Of a stretch of 64,000 nucleotides of DNA, positions 26,507 to 35,161 are shown in pieces. The notes beneath the pieces are model-generated. The model was not told the origin of the DNA, ran no database searches, and worked only from the letters and a program-made list of their open reading frames with translations. This DNA is from Brevibacterium iodinum ATCC 49514. GTDB lineage: Bacteria > Actinomycetota > Actinomycetes > Actinomycetales > Brevibacteriaceae. The translations under genes and the position numbers were made by a program. Every line of letters starts with the position of its first letter. Position 1 is the stretch's first letter. The stretch lies in assembly GCF_900169265.1 (NCBI RefSeq), contig NZ_FXYX01000016.1, positions 1 to 64,000 on the forward strand, read 5' to 3'.

Positions 26507-27094
26507 ATGCCTCGTCTGACCTCATCTCGCAAGGACCGCCGGTCCGTGCTCACTGGTGCCCTCATCGGGCTCGGGGCAGCAGTGATGGCACTGGTCGTGG
26601 GCGCCGTCATCATCCTCAATTCCCCCATTTCGTTCGGGTCCACGAAGATCAGGCAGATGCAGATGGCTTCGGTCAACCAGCTCAGCGAACAGCAGATCGA
26701 CAATGCTCGGCTCATCATCGGCGTCGGCCGCGGCGGCAACTTCGACGACCATGCGATCAGGATCGCCCTGATGACAGCGCTGCAGGAATCCTCGCTGCAC
26801 AATCTGGATTCCGGCGATCGTGATTCGGTGGGCCTGTTCCAGCAGCGTCCTTCACAGGGCTGGGGTGAGCCCCATCAGCTCACCGATCCCATCTACGCGG
26901 CCAAGGCATTCTATGGGATCAATCCCGAGGTCGAGAACCCCGGTCTCAATCAGATCGACGGCTGGGATTCGATGTCACCGACCGAGGCGGCTCAGTCCGT
27001 GCAGCGGTCGGCACTTCCTGACGCCTACGGTCAGTGGGAGTCCTTGGCCGACGACCTCCTCGGATCGCAGGCCGACGTCGAAGCCCTCGACTGA
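26507..27094 (+). CDS. secreted or membrane-anchored lysozyme-like (lytic-transglycosylase-like) protein
   Basis: A 195-residue protein with a basic N-terminus and one helix (about 16-37) serving as signal or anchor. The outer domain carries IALMTALQESSLHNLD and DSVGLFQQRPSQGWG, the Glu-Ser-Gly-type arrangement (catalytic Glu in ALQESS, then GLFQQR) seen in actinobacterial lysozyme-fold peptidoglycan enzymes. It probably acts on the cell wall outside the membrane, but enzymatic activity has not been shown for this subgroup to my knowledge. An AT-rich stretch at 26440-26500 probably holds the promoter. Confidence 0.72.
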   Translation: MPRLTSSRKDRRSVLTGALIGLGAAVMALVVGAVIILNSPISFGSTKIRQMQMASVNQLSEQQIDNARLIIGVGRGGNFDDHAIRIALMTALQESSLHNLDSGDRDSVGLFQQRPSQGWGEPHQLTDPIYAAKAFYGINPEVENPGLNQIDGWDSMSPTEAAQSVQRSALPDAYGQWESLADDLLGSQADVEALD

Positions 27095-27182
27095 GACGCG
27101 GGCAGCTCCGACCGCCCGAACCCCGCGACAGCCACGACCACCCCACGGTGCCGAATATCGCATGACGCCGCCGGTTGTCCGG

Positions 27183-27188
27183 TAATCT
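27183..27188 (+). promoter_or_regulatory. -10 box of the ArsR gene, leaderless arrangement
   Basis: TAATCT ends six bases before the ATG at 27195, which puts transcription start at or next to the start codon, and no ribosome site exists. Confidence 0.5.
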
Positions 27189-27194
27189 GCACTC

Positions 27195-27554
27195 ATGGCT
27201 TCCGTTCCCGATTCCGTTCCCGTCAATGACGACGTCGAGCAGCTCCTGCTCAATCCCGAGGACCATCTCGAAGCCATCACCGAGACTGCCGACCTCTTCA
27301 AGGCACTTGCCACACCCTCCCGGCTGAAGATGCTGCTCGTCCTCACCCACGGCGAGGCCACTGTCACCCACATCGTCGAGGCGACCGGACTGTCCCAGCC
27401 TTTGGTGTCCCAGCACTTGAAGTTCCTCCGCGGGCTCCACCTCGTCGGGGTCAATCGGATCGGCCGTGAAGCCTACTATTCGCTCAAGGACGACCACGTT
27501 GCCCACATCATCGTCGACGCCATCGCCCACACGATCGAGGCCCACGAACACTGA
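27195..27554 (+). CDS. ArsR/SmtB-family metal sensor, alpha-5 zinc type
   Basis: A 119-residue winged-helix repressor. The DNA-binding part is ATPSRLKMLLVL, then TGLSQPLVSQHLKFLR (recognition helix) and the wing NRIGREAYYSL. The C-terminal helix has Asp99-x-His101, then His112 and Glu115 with ten and two residues between; this is exactly the spacing of the alpha-5 zinc site of SmtB. A second His-rich end (EAHEH) follows. The protein should bind DNA without metal and release it with Zn(II) or a similar ion. No target lies next to it on the same strand; the CDF exporter at 36348-37256 with its own palindrome is a possible target in trans. Convergent with the EamA exporter gene. Confidence 0.88.
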   Translation: MASVPDSVPVNDDVEQLLLNPEDHLEAITETADLFKALATPSRLKMLLVLTHGEATVTHIVEATGLSQPLVSQHLKFLRGLHLVGVNRIGREAYYSLKDDHVAHIIVDAIAHTIEAHEH

Positions 27555-27589
27555 GTTCCACCCGGGGCGCTGCTTCCGCAGCGATTCCT

Positions 27590-27650
27590 TCGCCGAGGCG
27601 GCCCACCGTTCCCAGCCCACAGCGGCGATCTTTCGCCGAGGCAGCCCACC
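27590..27650 (+). repeat. two copies of the TCGCCGAGGCGGCCCACC element
   Basis: An exact copy lies at 27590-27607 and a one-mismatch copy (CAG for CGG) at 27633-27650, in the gap between the convergent ArsR and EamA genes. Confidence 0.8.
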
Positions 27651-27651
27651 C

Positions 27652-28587
27652 CTACCGACGTCGCCGACGTGTCAGGGCCTCGGGTCCTCCACCGACGATC
27701 CAGACGATGAGGGCCACGAGGACGGCACCGATCCACTGTCCCGCCTGCAGCCGCTCCCCGGCGATGAGAGATCCGAGCACCACCGCGGACAGCGGTTGGA
27801 GCAGCATGAGCGCCGCGGTCATCGGCACCGGCACCAGCGGGCTGGAGATGCTCAGCAGCACCCACGACAGGGCCTGACCGCAGACGGCCAGGGCGACCAT
27901 CCAGCCCCATCCGGCCCAGCCGAGGTCGAAATCGAGGCCGCCGAGGGTCAGCCCGGCGACAGCGGTCATCACACCGGCCGCGATCGTGCCCACCTGGACC
28001 GGGGCGACGACGAAGTCTCCGGCGACCTTGCGGCTGTGGTGGATGCCGAAGATGTACACGCCGTAGAGCACACCGGACAGGACCCCGAAGATCGCTCCCC
28101 GCGTCGGATTCGCCGCCGTCTCGTCGGCGCCGAACACTCCCCCGGTGAGCAGCATGCCGATGATCATGATCGGCACACAGCAGATGAACAGCCATCCCGG
28201 CCTCGAACCGCCGAACGCCCACACCAGCGCCGGAAACACGATCACTTGAACGCTGATGAGGACCGTGGACACGCCCAGACCGGCGTCGAGCACGCTCTGC
28301 GCCCACAGCACATAGTCGATTCCGAGCGCCGCTCCGGAGACCGCGGCGATGAGGATCGCCTTCGGCGGGAAACGGCCGTGCCGGCGCAGCTCGAGCACCG
28401 CCAACGGGGCGAGCACAATGACCGCTATCCAACACCGCAGGAAGGCAGCGGTGGGAGCGGTAGCCTCGGCGAGGATGACGAACAATCCGGCCGATCCGAG
28501 CAGGACGGCGGCCAGGATGATGCCGAGCATCGGCAGGGCCTTCGGCGCCAGAGGCGGCCCTCCCGCCCGCACATCCTCGGCGCTCAT
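27652..28587 (-). CDS. EamA/DMT-family transporter
   Basis: A 311-residue drug/metabolite-type permease with ten predicted membrane helices made of two EamA repeats (about 15-150 and 160-300). Members export amino acids, drugs or metabolites; the substrate is unknown here. It is the last gene of a probable operon (AhpD-like, aminotransferase, exporter), 40 bases after the aminotransferase stop codon, which hints at export of an amino acid or amino-acid-like compound related to the aminotransferase. This functional link is inference. Confidence 0.85.
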   Translation of the reverse strand: MSAEDVRAGGPPLAPKALPMLGIILAAVLLGSAGLFVILAEATAPTAAFLRCWIAVIVLAPLAVLELRRHGRFPPKAILIAAVSGAALGIDYVLWAQSVLDAGLGVSTVLISVQVIVFPALVWAFGGSRPGWLFICCVPIMIIGMLLTGGVFGADETAANPTRGAIFGVLSGVLYGVYIFGIHHSRKVAGDFVVAPVQVGTIAAGVMTAVAGLTLGGLDFDLGWAGWGWMVALAVCGQALSWVLLSISSPLVPVPMTAALMLLQPLSAVVLGSLIAGERLQAGQWIGAVLVALIVWIVGGGPEALTRRRRR

Positions 28588-28627
28588 CGGATCCCCTCGG
28601 AAGGGCTCATCTCACGACGTTCAGGAC

Positions 28628-29890
28628 TCATCCCATGAAGTCGAGGATGCGGTCGATGGCTTCGGCCGTGCGGTCCGCGCCGACGGCCAGCGACAGGCGC
28701 ACCGAACGGGGGCCGTCGACGGAGTCGAAGTCGTCACCGGGGGCGAGCGCAACGCCGGTGGCCTCGAGCACCTGCTCACACCACTGGCCGGCCGTGGCAA
28801 TTCCCGCGCGGTCGAGGATGTCGTCAACGCGGGCATACATGTAGAAGGCGCCGTCGGGTGGGGCCATCTCGCCGAAGCCGAGGTCGGCAGCGGCACCCAG
28901 CACATGTTCGCGTGCACCGGCGAACGAAGCCACTGCGGCCTCGCATTCGGCATAGGACTCGTCCGTGAAAGCCGCGACCGCGGCGTACTGCGCCGGAACC
29001 GGGGCGCACAGGGAGAGGTTGCCGGTGACGTTCTGGGCCGGGGCGACGAGCGCTTCGGGCAGGATCGCCCAGCCGAGGCGCCACCCGGTCATGCCCCAGT
29101 ATTTGGAGAACGAGGAGATGACGACGGCAGAGTCGTCGTGGGCGAGTGCGCATTCGCCGCGGGTGCCGATATAGCTGATGCCGTGGTAGATCTCATCGGA
29201 GATCACCTGCACCCCGTTGGCCCGGCACCAGTCGACGATCCGGCCGAGCGCCTCGGGGCCGATCATCGTGCCGGTCGGGTTCGCGGGTGAGGCGAGCATG
29301 AGCCCCTTGAGCGGGGCCTTCGCATGGGCGGCGGCCAAGAGGTCGACGGTGGGTTGGAACCCTTCGTCGGCACCGCAGTCGAGTTCGACGACCTCGCAGC
29401 CGAGTGCCGCGAGGATGTTCTTGTATGCCCCGTATCCGGGCCGGGCCAGAGCCACCCGGTCACCGACGTCGAAGCAGGTGAGGAACGTCGTCTGGAAGGC
29501 GCCGGAGGATCCGGTCGTCACGGCGATGCGGTCGGGCGCGATGTCGAGTCCGTACCAGTCGCGGTAGTGGGAGGCGATGGCTTCGCGCAGTTCGGGAATG
29601 CCGAAGATCGGCGAATAGCCGAGTCCAGTGCCGTCGCTCATGACCTCGGCGGCGCGGGCGAGCACGGGGCTGGGCGCGCCCTGGGTCGGTTCGCCCAGGC
29701 ACATGGCGATGGTGTCGCGGCCGGCGCGCTGCATCTGCCCGACGGTGGCGACGATGCCCATCGCGGCGAACGGTTTGACGAGCCCGGATCGGGCGGAGGC
29801 GGCCGGGATGGTTTCGGCGGAGGCGGCCGGACCGGAAACGGCGGAGGCACGGGTGGTGGGGTCCGCCTCGGCGGGGGTGGATGAGGTCAT
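28628..29890 (-). CDS. class I/II pyridoxal-phosphate aminotransferase
   Basis: A 420-residue fold-type I aminotransferase with an extra disordered Ala/Ser/Thr-rich N-terminus (about 1-35). Family features are GLGYSPIFGIPELREAI, the TTGSSGAFQ cofactor loop, SPANPTGT (Asn contacting PLP), SDEIYHG (Asp contacting the ring nitrogen) and SSFSKYWGMTGWRLGW with the Schiff-base Lys. The layout resembles aspartate/alanine/valine-type transaminases; the amino donor is not readable. The ATG at 29890 is four bases from the AhpD-like gene's stop, so the two are tightly coupled. Confidence 0.87.
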   Translation of the reverse strand: MTSSTPAEADPTTRASAVSGPAASAETIPAASARSGLVKPFAAMGIVATVGQMQRAGRDTIAMCLGEPTQGAPSPVLARAAEVMSDGTGLGYSPIFGIPELREAIASHYRDWYGLDIAPDRIAVTTGSSGAFQTTFLTCFDVGDRVALARPGYGAYKNILAALGCEVVELDCGADEGFQPTVDLLAAAHAKAPLKGLMLASPANPTGTMIGPEALGRIVDWCRANGVQVISDEIYHGISYIGTRGECALAHDDSAVVISSFSKYWGMTGWRLGWAILPEALVAPAQNVTGNLSLCAPVPAQYAAVAAFTDESYAECEAAVASFAGAREHVLGAAADLGFGEMAPPDGAFYMYARVDDILDRAGIATAGQWCEQVLEATGVALAPGDDFDSVDGPRSVRLSLAVGADRTAEAIDRILDFMG

Positions 29891-29894
29891 CGGT

Positions 29895-30476
29895 TCACTT
29901 CCTCTCACGCGGGAAGCGGCCGAGGGTGTAGAACTCCGGGTTCGGGAGCATTCCGGAGATGTGGGCCATGCGGTTGGACAGGCCGAAGAAGCCGGTGATC
30001 GCGGCGATGTCCCAGGCATCTTCGGCGTCGAATCCGTGGTCGGCAAGCCTCTGGTGGTCGGCGTCTCCTACGGCCCACGGTTCTTCGCAGACTTTCACGG
30101 CGAAGTCGAGCATGGCCATCTGACGTGGGCTGATATCGGCCTGGCGGTAATTTGTGGCGACGACATCGGCGATGAGCGCGTCTTTCTGGAAGATCCGCAG
30201 CATCGCTCCGTGCGCGACGACGCAGTAGAGGCAGTGATTGATCGCCGAGGTGGCCACCACGATCATCTCCCGATCGGCCTTGGTCAGGTTCCCCGTCTCC
30301 TTCTCCATGAGCGCGTCGTAGTAGGCGAAGAAGGCGCGGAATTCGTCTGGACGGCGGGCCAGGGCGAGGAAGACGTTGGGCACGAAGCCCGACTTCTCGG
30401 CGACCTCGAGGATCTGGGCGCGGATGTCATCGTCGACGTTGTCGATGTCAGCAAGTGGGTATCGCATATCCCTCAT
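29895..30476 (-). CDS. AhpD-like peroxidase-related protein (carboxymuconolactone decarboxylase family)
   Basis: A protein of about 193 residues with the AhpD core. NHCLYCVVAHGAML carries the CxxC pair and the His two turns later that make the thiol peroxidase site of AhpD, and the EKTGNLTKADREMI-like helix precedes it. A peroxidase-related role in detoxifying hydroperoxides is likely, with an unknown electron donor. The start is uncertain: ATG at 30476 (used here), ATG at 30467 and TTG at 30500 are all in frame and none has a clear ribosome site. It is the first gene of the three-gene set ending in the EamA exporter. Confidence 0.82.
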   Translation of the reverse strand: MRDMRYPLADIDNVDDDIRAQILEVAEKSGFVPNVFLALARRPDEFRAFFAYYDALMEKETGNLTKADREMIVVATSAINHCLYCVVAHGAMLRIFQKDALIADVVATNYRQADISPRQMAMLDFAVKVCEEPWAVGDADHQRLADHGFDAEDAWDIAAITGFFGLSNRMAHISGMLPNPEFYTLGRFPRERK

Positions 30477-30520
30477 GCTAGCCCGGGTGGATCGGTTCAA
30501 GTCGAGCCCGTTCAGGGCGA

Positions 30521-30526
30521 TACAGT
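30521..30526 (+). promoter_or_regulatory. candidate -10 box of the cupin gene
   Basis: TACAGT, 70 bases before the ATG, in the divergent gap with the AhpD-like gene. Confidence 0.35.
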
Positions 30527-30596
30527 GAGGGCGTCAGGTCCGACCCGGCTTCCGCTCGATTCCACGGGAGTCGCTCGCGTATCGAAGGAGATCACC

Positions 30597-30902
30597 ATGA
30601 CCGCAGACAATGCAGCAGACACCGGTTCGACCAGCGAGGTCCAGCTCGACAACGGCGTGTTCCGGGTGACGAAGTGGACGATCCGCCCCGACGGCGTCAT
30701 CCCGATGCACAAGCACGAGTACGAATACGTCGTCGTGCCGATGGTCACGGACACGATGCTCGTACGCAATTCGGACGGCACAGAGATACGCGCCGAACTC
30801 GAGGCCGGAGTCTCCTATACGCGCCCGGCAGGATCGGAACACGAGGTCTCGAACCCCGGAGGCAGCGCCGACGTCGTCTTCGTCGAGGTCGAACGCCTCT
30901 GA
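30597..30902 (+). CDS. small cupin-domain protein
   Basis: A 101-residue single-domain cupin. The first motif is represented by HKHEYEYVVVP (His, His, Glu metal ligands) and the second by SYTRPAGSEHEVSNPG, whose His supplies the last ligand, so a metal-binding beta-barrel is likely intact. Such one-domain cupins include dioxygenases, isomerases and storage or sensor proteins; the role here is unknown. GAAGGAG lies seven bases ahead of the ATG. The gene stands alone and ends 26 bases before a large palindrome. Confidence 0.82.
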   Translation: MTADNAADTGSTSEVQLDNGVFRVTKWTIRPDGVIPMHKHEYEYVVVPMVTDTMLVRNSDGTEIRAELEAGVSYTRPAGSEHEVSNPGGSADVVFVEVERL

Positions 30903-30927
30903 ACCAAGTAGTTCATAAAGCACGTTC

Positions 30928-30985
30928 CCTGTGGGTGGACCCACCTCGATTTCTGCCGCGATATCGGTGTGGATCCACCCACAGG
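30928..30985. terminator. long inverted repeat between convergent genes; member of the GGGTGGATCCAC family
   Basis: Arms of 23 bases (30928-30950 and 30963-30985) pair with three mismatches. The outer arm sequence CCTGTGGGTGGA is nearly the same as that at 37357-37414. It sits between the cupin and GCS2 stop codons and probably ends transcription from both sides. Confidence 0.7.
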
Positions 30986-31043
30986 AGACATTTCAGCTCG
31001 AGTCACATCACTCGAGCGCCTCAGAGGCGACGAGAAATCAGCC

Positions 31044-32525
31044 TCAGCGGGTAGGGATCTCCCAGGTGTGGACGGGCTTCCCTGTCGCCTGGTTCGCGAG
31101 GTAGGCGTCCATCATCGCCGTGATGCCCTCGGCGCGTTCGGGCGAGTCCTGGCGGCTGCCGGGCGCGAGGGACTCGAGGGCCCTCAGCTGCCAGGTCGCA
31201 CCGTTGACGCGGCTTTCGGCACGACCTTCGATGATCGACATATATTCGTCGATGACGTCCTCGTCGATGTTCAGCCGCGAGAGTCCGCGCCTGGCCTGCG
31301 GTGCGAGCACATCTGTGACGAGGTCGGCCACGCCGATGCGCCCGATCTTCGGCCAGGTCACCCGGGCCTCGATCCCGTCTTTGGCGCAGGCGTTGAAGTT
31401 CTCCTCCGCCTCGGCGAACGACATCCGCGACCACACGGGACGGTTCTCCCCGACGAGGAACTCGGCCAGACCGTAGTAGAAGGCCGCGTCGGCGACCATG
31501 TCGACCGGTGTTGGACCGGCCGGGAGCAGCCGGTTCTCGACCCGGATGTGCGCGCCTCCGTCACCGGAGTTGTAGATGGGGCGGTTCCAACGCCACACCG
31601 TGCCGTTGTGCAGATTGAGCTCGAAGAGCTTCGGAGCATCGGCGGCACGGAATTCGACGAAGTCCTTGATCTCGGGCAGCAGCGGCGGGAAGTAGCGGAC
31701 GTTCTCCTCGAAGAGGTCGAAGACGCTGGTGATCCACCGTTCGCCGAACCATACGCGGGGACGCACGCCCTGGTTGACGAGTTCGGGTGTGCGGGTGTCG
31801 ATGGACTGCGCGAAGATCGGAATCCGGGATTCGTGCCACAGCTTGCGGCCGACGAACAGCGGCGAGTTCGCAGCCATCGCCACCTGCGCCCCGGCGATCG
31901 CCTGCGAGGCGTTCCACGCGTCGGCGAACCGGTTCGGCGCCACCTGCAGGTGCAGCTGCATCGACGTGCAGGAGGATTCCGGAGCGATATCGGCGAACTC
32001 CGCCTTGTACCGCTCTTCACGGCCGAGTTCGATGCGGACGTACTCGCCGCGGGCGTCGATGACCGAGTTGCTCAGCGCCTCGTAGCGGTTCTCCTCGGTC
32101 ATCCACTTCTCGTCGGTGAGGAATTCGGTGGTCAGGGTCGGCAGGGTGCCGATCGACACCACCTTGAGTCCGTCCTCCTCGGCGACCTTCTGCGCTTTCT
32201 CCAAACGGTGGGCGACACCAGCCTCCAAGGTCTTCAGCCCCCGCCCGGCCACTTGGAGCACCGGATGGTTGAGTTCGAGGTTGAAGCCGCCGATCTCGGA
32301 CTGGTACTCGTCATCGAGGCGATCGAGCACCTCCTTGTTGCGCAGGCTCGGCTGATTGCCCTCGCCGACGAGGTTGAGCTCGAGCTCGAGCCCGATCGTG
32401 CCCGCCGATTTGAAATCCGCATGACGAAGGTAGGTATCGAAGAGCTCGAGGTTCTCCGCGAGCTTCTCCCGATACAGCGTGCGTTCCTCCGGCGTGTACC
32501 GCTTCGAGCTGACTGCCTCACCCAT
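31044..32525 (-). CDS. glutamate-cysteine ligase family 2 (GCS2) protein
   Basis: A 493-residue carboxylate-amine ligase of the GCS2 fold. IGLELELNLVG near residue 45 carries the Glu residues for metal and substrate, FNLELNHPVLQ and CTSMQLHLQV contribute further active-site strands, and VWRWNRPIYN-HIRVENRLLPAGPT is the family's C-terminal active-site block. Related enzymes make gamma-glutamylcysteine for glutathione or ergothioneine. No ergothioneine genes (egtB-egtD) are adjacent, so its pathway role is open. The ATG at 32525 is used; the upstream part of the frame overlaps the divergent M20 gene's promoter and lacks similarity. Confidence 0.82.
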   Translation of the reverse strand: MGEAVSSKRYTPEERTLYREKLAENLELFDTYLRHADFKSAGTIGLELELNLVGEGNQPSLRNKEVLDRLDDEYQSEIGGFNLELNHPVLQVAGRGLKTLEAGVAHRLEKAQKVAEEDGLKVVSIGTLPTLTTEFLTDEKWMTEENRYEALSNSVIDARGEYVRIELGREERYKAEFADIAPESSCTSMQLHLQVAPNRFADAWNASQAIAGAQVAMAANSPLFVGRKLWHESRIPIFAQSIDTRTPELVNQGVRPRVWFGERWITSVFDLFEENVRYFPPLLPEIKDFVEFRAADAPKLFELNLHNGTVWRWNRPIYNSGDGGAHIRVENRLLPAGPTPVDMVADAAFYYGLAEFLVGENRPVWSRMSFAEAEENFNACAKDGIEARVTWPKIGRIGVADLVTDVLAPQARRGLSRLNIDEDVIDEYMSIIEGRAESRVNGATWQLRALESLAPGSRQDSPERAEGITAMMDAYLANQATGKPVHTWEIPTR

Positions 32526-32617
32526 AGGACTAGCAAACCACAGACAGCAGGGTTTGTGCGCGGCCGCCGTCCACAGGCACCATTCGGACACCTGCGATGT
32601 CGGCAACCGGCCTTCCG

Positions 32618-32623
32618 TAGACT
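32618..32623 (+). promoter_or_regulatory. -10 box of the M20 peptidase gene, leaderless arrangement
   Basis: TAGACT ends six bases before the ATG at 32630; no ribosome site lies between them. Confidence 0.55.
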
Positions 32624-32629
32624 CGCCCT

Positions 32630-33802
32630 ATGACTTCGACCACATCATCTTCGCCCCAGCCCGCTGACTTCGTCGAACAGGCGAAGCGACGTCTGCCCGA
32701 CATGCTCGCCGACATCGAACGGGTCATCTCCATCGAGACCCCCTCACATGACCAGGCGGCCGTGGCCGCAGGAGCACGGGACTTCGCCGCGCTCCTGGGG
32801 GACCGCCTCGGCGCCGAGGCGGAACTGCTCGAGGTCGACGGCACCGCCCACCTCCGCCTGCGCTTCGGCACCGGGCCGGCCCGCGTCGTCCTGCTCAACC
32901 ATCAGGACACGGTGTGGCCGCACGGCACCCTCGAACGCATCCCGTTCTCCACCGAGGACGGTATCCTGCGCGGGCCCGGCAGCTTCGACATGCTCACCGG
33001 GGCGATCATGAGCGTGCACGCGACCGCGATGGTGGCCGAGCACCTCGGCGAGGGCGGGCTGGACGGTCTGTCGATCCTCGTCACCGGTGATGAGGAGATC
33101 GGATCCGTGTCCTCGTCGGATCTCATTCGCGCCGAGGCGGCGGAGGCGAAGGCCGTGTTCGTCATGGAGGCGAGCGCCGGCGGAGCACTCAAACTCGAGC
33201 GCAAAGGCACGAGCAACTACGTGCTGAAGTTCACCGGCAAGGCCTCGCACGCAGGTCTCGAACCGGAGAAGGGCATCAACGCGGGGATGGCCCTGGCTCT
33301 GGCGCTGCCATTGGTGGCCGACCTGGCCGACGCCGCGGCCGGGACGACGGTGGTGCCGACCGTGATCAGCGCGGGGACCACGTCGAACACTGTGCCGGCC
33401 GAGGCGCGGGTGGACATCGATGTGCGCGCCCGCACCGCGGCCGAGCTCGAACGCGTCGATGCGCAGATTCGGAGACTGGCTGCGAAGCCGCAGGTGGAGG
33501 GCTCGACGATGGAGGTGCTCGGTGGAATCAACCGGCCTCCGTTCGAACGGGAGCAGTCGACTGCGCTCTTCGCCCGGGCGACAGCCCTCGCCGGCGAGCT
33601 CGGACTGCCTGCGCCGCAGGGAGTGTCGGTGGGCGGCGCCTCGGATGGGAACTTCACTGCCGGTGACGGCATCGCCACTCTTGACGGTCTCGGTGCTGTC
33701 GGCGATGGGGCACACGCCGAACACGAACACGCCGTCATCGACGAGATCGCCCCGCGCACCGCTCTGCTGGCCGCTCTCATCGCCGATCAGCTGCAGGGCT
33801 GA
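32630..33802 (+). CDS. M20-family metallopeptidase (carboxypeptidase G2-like)
   Basis: A 390-residue zinc peptidase. Ligands and catalytic residues are visible in LLNHQDTVWPHG (His, Asp), GPGSFDMLTG (bridging Asp), TGDEEIGS (catalytic Glu and ligand Glu) and the C-terminal GDGAHAEHEHA (His). The lid/dimer domain (about 180-290) contains the FTGKASHAG motif. Members cleave C-terminal glutamate or acyl-amino acids. It is divergent from the GCS2 ligase with a leaderless promoter. No signal peptide is visible, so it acts in the cytoplasm. Confidence 0.87.
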   Translation: MTSTTSSSPQPADFVEQAKRRLPDMLADIERVISIETPSHDQAAVAAGARDFAALLGDRLGAEAELLEVDGTAHLRLRFGTGPARVVLLNHQDTVWPHGTLERIPFSTEDGILRGPGSFDMLTGAIMSVHATAMVAEHLGEGGLDGLSILVTGDEEIGSVSSSDLIRAEAAEAKAVFVMEASAGGALKLERKGTSNYVLKFTGKASHAGLEPEKGINAGMALALALPLVADLADAAAGTTVVPTVISAGTTSNTVPAEARVDIDVRARTAAELERVDAQIRRLAAKPQVEGSTMEVLGGINRPPFEREQSTALFARATALAGELGLPAPQGVSVGGASDGNFTAGDGIATLDGLGAVGDGAHAEHEHAVIDEIAPRTALLAALIADQLQG

Positions 33803-33891
33803 GGCGGGTCGGGCGGCTGCAAGGCTGAGGGAACTCGGCGGGCTGCCGCCGCCCAGTCCCGCTGCCAGTGCGCCGGGGCCTCCCATACGCT

Positions 33892-33951
33892 GTTAAGTGT
33901 GCGCAGATTGCCAGTTTCGAGCCGAGAATGTGCAATCTGCGCACAGTTAAC
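33892..33951. terminator. 20-base inverted repeat between convergent genes
   Basis: The arms at 33892-33911 and 33932-33951 pair with one mismatch around a 20-base loop, between the M20 peptidase and FkbM genes. Confidence 0.7.
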
Positions 33952-33978
33952 TGTCGGTAACCGCGGTCAGCTCGGCGG

Positions 33979-34989
33979 CTAATCGACTGGGTATCCCGCC
34001 GCGCGCATCTGATCCGGTGATTTCAGCGTGAACAGCCAGTCGCGCAGCTGCGGATCCGGCCGAATCGCCCTCCGCGCCTTTAGCCGATCTTCGCCGACGA
34101 GGTAGTAGTGGTAGCCATGCTCGCCGAGGTGGCCCATGAGTTCGCGTGGTTTCGCGCGGTCATCGAGGACTTCGCAGAGGATGTCCGGGCGCAGCGCGGT
34201 GAGGAAGTCCTGCCCGTGAGCGAAGACGTCGTTCTCACCGCCTTCGACGTCGATCTTCACCGTCACGCGCGGTGCCCCGCCCCGACCTGAAACGTCGAGG
34301 ACGTCTTCGCCGGCGTGCGACCGCACATCGCGACCCGACGTCTCTGCCAGCACCTCGGGCAGGAGTGCGTCGAGGGAGGTGAAGCGCACCTCGGCGTCGG
34401 AGTCGAAGTGCATAGCGGAGGAGTAGAACGACGGCAGCGCCGATCCTCCGTCCCCGATGGGCACCTGCATCCAGGTGTCGGGGCTGCCGACTCCGGTCGG
34501 GTGGACGGTCACGCGGCCGTTGAAGCCGTTGCGTTCGACGTTCTTCTCCACACCCGCGACGACTGCGGGAATGATCTCGAAGACATGGGCGCGCACATAC
34601 TCGTTCGCGGCGAGGACGGCCATGGTGAACACCCCGGTGTAGGCGCCGATATCGAGGAAGACATCGGCATCGGCGCTGAGAGCGACCATGAGGTCCAGGG
34701 CGAACGCGTCTTCGGGTTCGGTGCGGCGGCCCCTCCCCCAGTAGAACTCCTTGGCGATCTCACAGCGGAAGGGCTCGACGAGGATGAACTCCGCTCCGCC
34801 TGCTCTTCCGCGGATCTCGGTGAGTTCGATGGGTGCGGGAAGGCGACCGATCTTCAGCCCTCTGATCCGGGGCGCGATCGTTCGCAGCAGCGGGTGGAAC
34901 GCCGGTTGTGCGAGGGCGGTCTTGACCGGCAGCTTGAGGCCGAACCAGGACTGTCTGCGCGCGGTGAAAGTGCGCAGGTGATCGTTCAC
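33979..34989 (-). CDS. FkbM-family methyltransferase
   Basis: A 336-residue SAM-dependent methyltransferase. FLDIGAYTGVFTMAVLAA at about 113-130 is motif I (SAM binding), followed by the HVFEIIPA acidic-loop region and VTVKIDVEGGENDVF, the block typical of FkbM proteins, which methylate hydroxyl groups of sugars, polyketides or lipids. The GTG at 34989 is favoured because AAGGGGG lies ten bases upstream; GTG at 35028 is in frame but has no ribosome site. It stands alone, divergent from the racemase/OSBS gene, and its acceptor is unknown. Confidence 0.8.
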   Translation of the reverse strand: MNDHLRTFTARRQSWFGLKLPVKTALAQPAFHPLLRTIAPRIRGLKIGRLPAPIELTEIRGRAGGAEFILVEPFRCEIAKEFYWGRGRRTEPEDAFALDLMVALSADADVFLDIGAYTGVFTMAVLAANEYVRAHVFEIIPAVVAGVEKNVERNGFNGRVTVHPTGVGSPDTWMQVPIGDGGSALPSFYSSAMHFDSDAEVRFTSLDALLPEVLAETSGRDVRSHAGEDVLDVSGRGGAPRVTVKIDVEGGENDVFAHGQDFLTALRPDILCEVLDDRAKPRELMGHLGEHGYHYYLVGEDRLKARRAIRPDPQLRDWLFTLKSPDQMRAAGYPVD

Positions 34990-35161
34990 GACGGTGGCCC
35001 CCTTGCTGACAGGAAGACTTTTGTTCACACTATCAATCGCCGGCCCGCCGCTCCAGGGTTCTTCCGGACCTGATTCGCGATACTCGCCGCCTCTTCGCGG
35101 ACCGCTGGCATAAGGTGGAAGCGAAGACCCATCCGCCCGTTGCGAAGCAGGAGCCCGGCAT

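Noticed and set aside
30969-32633. Plus-strand frame of about 550 codons opposite the GCS2 gene
   Set aside because: Antisense shadow; Asp/Arg/Val-rich translation without any motif.
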